Positions 5,469 to 8,533 of a DNA stretch of 8,533 nucleotides are shown in pieces. Origin of the DNA: Chitinophagales bacterium (GTDB taxonomy: Bacteria > Bacteroidota > Bacteroidia > Chitinophagales > UBA2359); NCBI GenBank assembly GCA_020629595.1, contig JAHDDA010000103.1:1-8533 (forward strand), in the 5' to 3' direction. The notes under the pieces were generated by a model. The model ran no database searches and was not told where the DNA came from. It worked only from the letters and a program-made list of their open reading frames with translations. The translations under genes were made by a program, and so were the position numbers. Positions within the stretch are counted from its first letter, which is position 1. Each line of letters begins with the position of its first letter.

Positions 5469-5504
5469 AAACCCTTGTAAATCAATGATTTATGAGGGTT
5501 TTTT
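5469..5504 (+). terminator. Rho-independent terminator on the plus strand
   Basis: AAACCCTTGTAAATC pairs with GATTTATGAGGGTTT (stem of about 15 bp with two G-T pairs and a 3-nt loop), followed by a run of six T (5499-5504). It points along the plus strand, where no gene of the element lies. The likely reason is that attP carries the 3' end and terminator of the host gene used as attB. It also blocks host transcription from running into terL from behind. Confidence 0.75.
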
Positions 5505-5519
5505 AATTCATTAATTTTA

Positions 5520-5544
5520 AATACTGTCATTATGTGCTGTCAGT
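5520..5544. repeat. Int arm-type sites, distal pair
   Basis: AATACTGTCATT at 5520-5531 is identical to the proximal copies. A degenerate copy, TGTGCTGTCAGT (5533-5544, 8 of 12 bases), follows at the same 13-bp spacing. The repeated spacing on the far side of the core argues for arm sites rather than chance. Confidence 0.6.
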
Positions 5545-5608
5545 TAAAAGCAAGTAAGCCACTTTTTACCCTATTTGCTAATTTTCTGAATTAAAGTTTT
5601 TACCAACT

Positions 5609-5644
5609 AAAAAGCCTTAACAATATTATCTACTGCTAAGGCTT
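5609..5644 (-). terminator. Terminator after terL
   Basis: On the minus strand AAGCCTTA pairs with TAAGGCTT (8 bp, 17-nt loop) and is followed by a T run (complement of 5613-5609). It lies 30 bp past the terL stop and ends the packaging transcript before attP. Confidence 0.65.
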
Positions 5645-5645
5645 C

Positions 5646-5665
5646 ATTTTAAATATATTTAAAAT
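5646..5665. repeat. AT palindrome, copy 4 (just after terL)
   Basis: ATTTTAAATATATTTAAAAT is a perfect 20-bp palindrome. Its inner 18 bases equal copy 1 at 306-323. It lies between the terL stop and the terminator, so it marks the far end of the packaging pair that copy 1 precedes. Confidence 0.5.
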
Positions 5666-5673
5666 CTGTTCTA

Positions 5674-7224
5674 TTATTCCACTTCTTTAAGTCCTTTGGG
5701 TTTCATCATTTTTAAATCGTGAATGTTCAAATGTTCTAAGAATAAACCAAAATTAAATTTCCAAAATACTACGGTACACAAATATTTAAACATATCGCCT
5801 AAATGTGTTAAGTCATCATTCTTTAGGTTTTTGGAAATACTGTTTTTTCCTGTCTTAGTTTGTTTGATAACTTCACTTGTGGTTTTTCTTTCAATGGTAC
5901 ATTCCACAAAGTTTAAATCTTGTATCAATAATTTACAAGATGAATTTATATAGCAATGTATAGGGTTTTGTGTATCTGTTCCTGTTGCTCCGAAAATTAC
6001 ATTGCATCGTTCCCTGTAAATCTTGTTAGTATCTGCTGAACTTGGAACTTTAAATTTTGGTGTTCGCAATCCGTGTTCTCTAAATGCTTTTTTGATAATC
6101 TTGTAATCGGTACGGTTGGGGTCAATAGTTTTTCCTGTATTTCCTGTTACGTCTCCTGTTATTCTTACTGTTCTACTTTTAAATATTGGTTTATACTTCA
6201 ATATCAATTCATTCAAACAATGTAACAAGCCTTTTCCTTTGCTTACTATTTCATCAATAATTTCTAAGGTGTTTGTTTGCTTGTGATATACTGCTACTAT
6301 ACAACCACATAGGGTAACACCGAAATCGAAACTAAGCCATAGTTCCCTGCTGTTATTATTTACCTGTAAATAGCTATCTCGGTATTCAATGTCTTTTGTA
6401 TGCTGTTCTTCATCAAATAATGAAAAGAAACGTTTGCTATTGCTTTTGTCTTGTTTCAAATAATACAAGCGTTCAAAGTCTGCTAAATCCATTGTTTGCC
6501 GTATCTGTTCTAATCGTGCTAAACTTAAAATACCCTCATTAATTCCATCTTGTGCCGTCATTTGGTGTACTGTTACCCTTTCACTATCGTTTGCCATTTG
6601 TTGCATAGGGTTGTTTTCGCCGTAATAATTACCAAACATTATACACCGTCCTTTTGTCTTACTTATTATACTAAAAGCCATCGCATAAAAATCTGAACTG
6701 TATCTTGACGCTTCATCTATAAAAATTATACTTGCTTCACGTCCATATACTGAATTAGGGTTTACACCACTTGCAAAGAATACCTTAACATCAATTTCTG
6801 TAAAGTGTATGTGTTCAAACTCCTTGCTACTCTTTTTCCACTTTAATAAAGGGTGGTTCTTGTACGGTATTAGTAATTTTTGAAATCTACTTAAAGCGTC
6901 CATTGCTGTACTATGGTATGCACCGAACCAATAAATGTTTTCGCCTTTCAATAGAAATTCAAGTATGTATTCTGTATTGTCTTCTGTTTCATTTACAGGT
7001 ATCATTTTAGCTGGTAACATACCACATACAACGCCAAACATATAAAGTAATGCACCTTGTGTTTTTCCTACCTTTGGACTTGCTATGTATATTGTAGTGG
7101 GTTGTGATACATCTAAAATAAATCGTTTCTGTGATGGGTACAGTATGTTATATATGCCTATCGGTTCACTCAATCGAATAGCTTTATTACTTTGTTCTAC
7201 TGTTTCTATTATACCTGTTATCAT
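5674..7224 (-). CDS. terL: Terminase large subunit (ATPase-nuclease packaging motor)
   Basis: The protein has 516 residues, full length for TerL, which pumps DNA into a procapsid and cuts it. ATPase domain: Walker A ASPKVGKT (48-55, first Gly replaced by Ala), Walker B SIIFIDEAS (165-173, D170, E171) and coupling motif FGNYYG (197-202). Nuclease domain with RNase H fold: SFDFG (298-302, D300), TGDVTG (356-361, D358) and DDLTHLGDMFKY (470-481, D477), which supply the metal-binding acids. All motors and nuclease residues are present, so it is probably functional. The start ATG overlaps the stop of the upstream gene by one base (TAATG), implying translational coupling. Satellites of the PICI type usually bring only a small subunit or redirecting factor; a full TerL with no portal or capsid gene is unusual and implies that it must dock on a helper portal. 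Confidence 0.93.
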   Translation of the reverse strand: MITGIIETVEQSNKAIRLSEPIGIYNILYPSQKRFILDVSQPTTIYIASPKVGKTQGALLYMFGVVCGMLPAKMIPVNETEDNTEYILEFLLKGENIYWFGAYHSTAMDALSRFQKLLIPYKNHPLLKWKKSSKEFEHIHFTEIDVKVFFASGVNPNSVYGREASIIFIDEASRYSSDFYAMAFSIISKTKGRCIMFGNYYGENNPMQQMANDSERVTVHQMTAQDGINEGILSLARLEQIRQTMDLADFERLYYLKQDKSNSKRFFSLFDEEQHTKDIEYRDSYLQVNNNSRELWLSFDFGVTLCGCIVAVYHKQTNTLEIIDEIVSKGKGLLHCLNELILKYKPIFKSRTVRITGDVTGNTGKTIDPNRTDYKIIKKAFREHGLRTPKFKVPSSADTNKIYRERCNVIFGATGTDTQNPIHCYINSSCKLLIQDLNFVECTIERKTTSEVIKQTKTGKNSISKNLKNDDLTHLGDMFKYLCTVVFWKFNFGLFLEHLNIHDLKMMKPKGLKEVE

Positions 7225-8533
7225 TATTGTTGAATTTTAAATGCGTTTAAAAATTCATTGTGTTTACCCTCCACTTTTCCAACTGCTGTTTTGCTGTATT
7301 GCTTTTTTTCGCCTGTGGCTATGGTGGTAACGCCTGTTTGCATTAAGTGAATAATCTTGTTATAAACTCCCTCCACTTGTTCCAATAATATGTTTTTCTC
7401 TACTTCATTTGTGGAGGTGTGAATGTTCTTTATTATGAAATAATATTGTTGTAATAATGGTACTATATCGGTGGTTTGCTTCAATGGTTTTTCAAATACC
7501 GTTGCATCTGTTACAAATACTGTAATCAATCCAAAATGATTTTTATTAACTTCTGTTTTTTCGGAATAGCCTGTTAAGGGTGTGGCTTGTTCTTGTTGCT
7601 CTTTAAACCATTTCATAAACTCGGTTTCATTCATTTGTGTATTTATTACTGTTTCTGCTAAGGCTTCTGTTTGTTGTGGTTCTAAATTTAAACCTGTGGC
7701 AAACGTATATAAGTAATCCAGTTGCTTCTGTTTAGCATACATTTCTAAACGGTGTCTGTGGTTCTGTTTTTGATGTTCTTGTTTATGAATTAAATCTTTT
7801 CCTATTACTTTATTCAGTCGGTCGTACAACTTAAATAACATATCTGTAATGAAGTAAGACGGAATACATTGTAATTTTTCTAATTGTGTTAATTCATCTG
7901 CATTATTTAAAAGGTGTGCAAACTGAACAAAGGCTTGTTTAACTTCATTCGCCTTTTCTTTTCCGTAAGTCTTGGCTATTTTTTTTGCTGTTGCTTCAAT
8001 TACATCTGCTGGAATATTTATTGAAATACGCTTTATTTCTGTTGGTAATGTTTCAGCTATTCCAATAGCAGGTTTTAAGTCAAGTAATGTTTCTAACTCC
8101 TGTATCTGTTGGTGTATTAATGATGCTTGTTTTTCTGTGATATGTTGGTAACGGTTATATATCGGTTGCTTAATCTTTTCGGTGTATCGTTTCCTTGCTG
8201 TTCTAACAAAGTTTTTTAAATCTTTGGCATCAAATACCTGTGATAAATTCAACGCCTTATTCAGCTTTAAAACTACCTTTTCAGTATCAATTTTATTTCC
8301 TGTTCTTATTAGTTCTTCTACAAGATAGGTTTCAATTTCTGTACTTTCTTTTGTGTTATATTTTCGTAACTCCTTTGCATCGGCTTCTGTATTCAAAGGA
8401 AAATCTTTATTATTCTTTATAATAGAATTAAGTGTTACAATATTGAGTTTTTGACCTACTTCATTTAATAAGTCGCTGAACTCAATATTGAATTTATTTA
8501 CTATTTCTTTTCTCGTAAATCCATTAACTGCTA
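7224..8533 (-). CDS. 475-residue protein in the TerS position, DNA-binding-like (main part)
   Basis: This is residues 40 to 475 (in the overlapped window) of the gene that starts at 288; the unique part ends at 8364. It immediately precedes terL with a one-base overlap, the normal place of a small terminase subunit, but it is two to four times as long as most TerS. Residues about 207-245 (RISINIPADVIEATAKK, then a second helix KANEVKQAFVQF) look like a ribbon-helix-helix unit. Residues about 275-315 are a charged His/Gln/Lys-rich helix, probably a coiled coil. The C-terminal part (about 370-475) is mixed alpha/beta (LITVFVTDATVF) with a basic tail. Together with the N-terminal HTH-like segment, this could recognise the satellite's own packaging site and hand it to TerL or to a helper portal. 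No family was recognised, so TerS-like function is inference; a TerS fused to an interference domain, or a separate regulator, is possible. Nothing looks broken. Confidence 0.75.
   Translation of the reverse strand, partial: AVNGFTRKEIVNKFNIEFSDLLNEVGQKLNIVTLNSIIKNNKDFPLNTEADAKELRKYNTKESTEIETYLVEELIRTGNKIDTEKVVLKLNKALNLSQVFDAKDLKNFVRTARKRYTEKIKQPIYNRYQHITEKQASLIHQQIQELETLLDLKPAIGIAETLPTEIKRISINIPADVIEATAKKIAKTYGKEKANEVKQAFVQFAHLLNNADELTQLEKLQCIPSYFITDMLFKLYDRLNKVIGKDLIHKQEHQKQNHRHRLEMYAKQKQLDYLYTFATGLNLEPQQTEALAETVINTQMNETEFMKWFKEQQEQATPLTGYSEKTEVNKNHFGLITVFVTDATVFEKPLKQTTDIVPLLQQYYFIIKNIHTSTNEVEKNILLEQVEGVYNKIIHLMQTGVTTIATGEKKQYSKTAVGKVEGKHNEFLNAFKIQQ
7235..7252. repeat. AT palindrome, copy 5 (upstream of terL)
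   Basis: TTTTAAATGCGTTTAAAA differs from copy 2 at three positions and is enclosed by GAATTTT and AAAAATTC. It lies in the last codons of the 475-residue gene, 10 bp before the terL ATG, so the spacing resembles that of the other copies before start codons. Confidence 0.4.
8364..8533. repeat. Terminal redundancy, right copy
   Basis: Identical to bases 1-170. It should be removed to obtain the unique 8363-bp circle. Confidence 0.95.

Larger units (their letters stand above)
5282..5673. other. Candidate attP region between terL and int
   Basis: This 392-bp gap has no gene. It holds, from int outward: an arm-site pair (5298-5322), the int promoter box (5323-5330), a spaced palindrome (5349-5371), a central stretch with a plus-strand terminator (5469-5504), a second arm-site pair (5520-5544) and the terL terminator (5609-5644). 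An 8-bp inverted pair, ATAGGGTA (5413-5420) and TACCCTAT (5567-5574), also brackets the centre. Paired arm sites on both sides of a core, beside int, are the standard build of a tyrosine-recombinase attP. The crossover core itself cannot be fixed without the host junctions; it should lie between 5331 and 5519. Confidence 0.65.

Noticed and set aside
5723..5953. Plus-strand open frame of 76 codons
   Set aside because: Antisense to the TerL nuclease domain; no recognisable features.
7224..8396. 390-residue protein starting at TTG 8396
   Set aside because: The frame stays open upstream through the circle join to an ATG at 288, and TTG is an internal Leu codon.
8240..8422. Plus-strand open frame of 60 codons, Phe/Leu/Tyr-rich, membrane-like
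   Set aside because: Antisense to the 475-residue gene; the hydrophobic look comes from complementing Lys/Glu-rich codons.

Overview
This window is a complete small circular mobile element, opened at an arbitrary point. The first 170 bases are repeated exactly as the last 170, so the unique circle is 8363 bp. One long gene runs across the join in an unbroken reading frame. The DNA is AT-rich (GC about 30% by eye). Three starts have the TAnnTTTG -7 promoter box typical of Bacteroidota, and the integrase is of the type common in that phylum. I therefore read the host as a low-GC member of Bacteroidota, possibly a flavobacterium. The exact host cannot be read from the sequence.

All nine genes lie on the minus strand. 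In transcription order, starting just after the attachment region, they are: a tyrosine recombinase (5281 to 4016); a HigB-type toxin and HigA-type antitoxin (3972 to 3270); an unrecognised 309-residue protein in the same operon; a small helix-turn-helix protein resembling AlpA or an excisionase; a replication initiator of the phage/plasmid gene II/X type; a small acidic protein; a 475-residue protein in the usual place of a small terminase subunit (it crosses the window ends); and a large terminase subunit (7224 to 5674). No capsid, portal, protease, tail, lysis or conjugation gene is present.

The 392-bp gap between the terminase stop and the integrase start looks like attP. Two pairs of 12-bp sites, with the same 13-bp spacing in each pair, flank a central stretch carrying a strong plus-strand terminator. 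That terminator serves no gene of the element and may belong to the host locus. Integration here would put the integrase at one end and the terminase at the other, as in phage-inducible chromosomal islands.

The best overall reading is a phage satellite of Bacteroidota that integrates, excises, replicates, stabilises itself with a toxin-antitoxin pair and carries its own packaging motor, but must borrow virions from a helper phage. Points of note are a TerL without structural genes, a very large TerS-position protein, a third gene in the higBA operon, an 18-bp AT palindrome found five times and mostly next to genes of the replication/packaging half, a GC-rich hairpin in an otherwise AT-rich gap, and the lack of any divergent regulatory switch.
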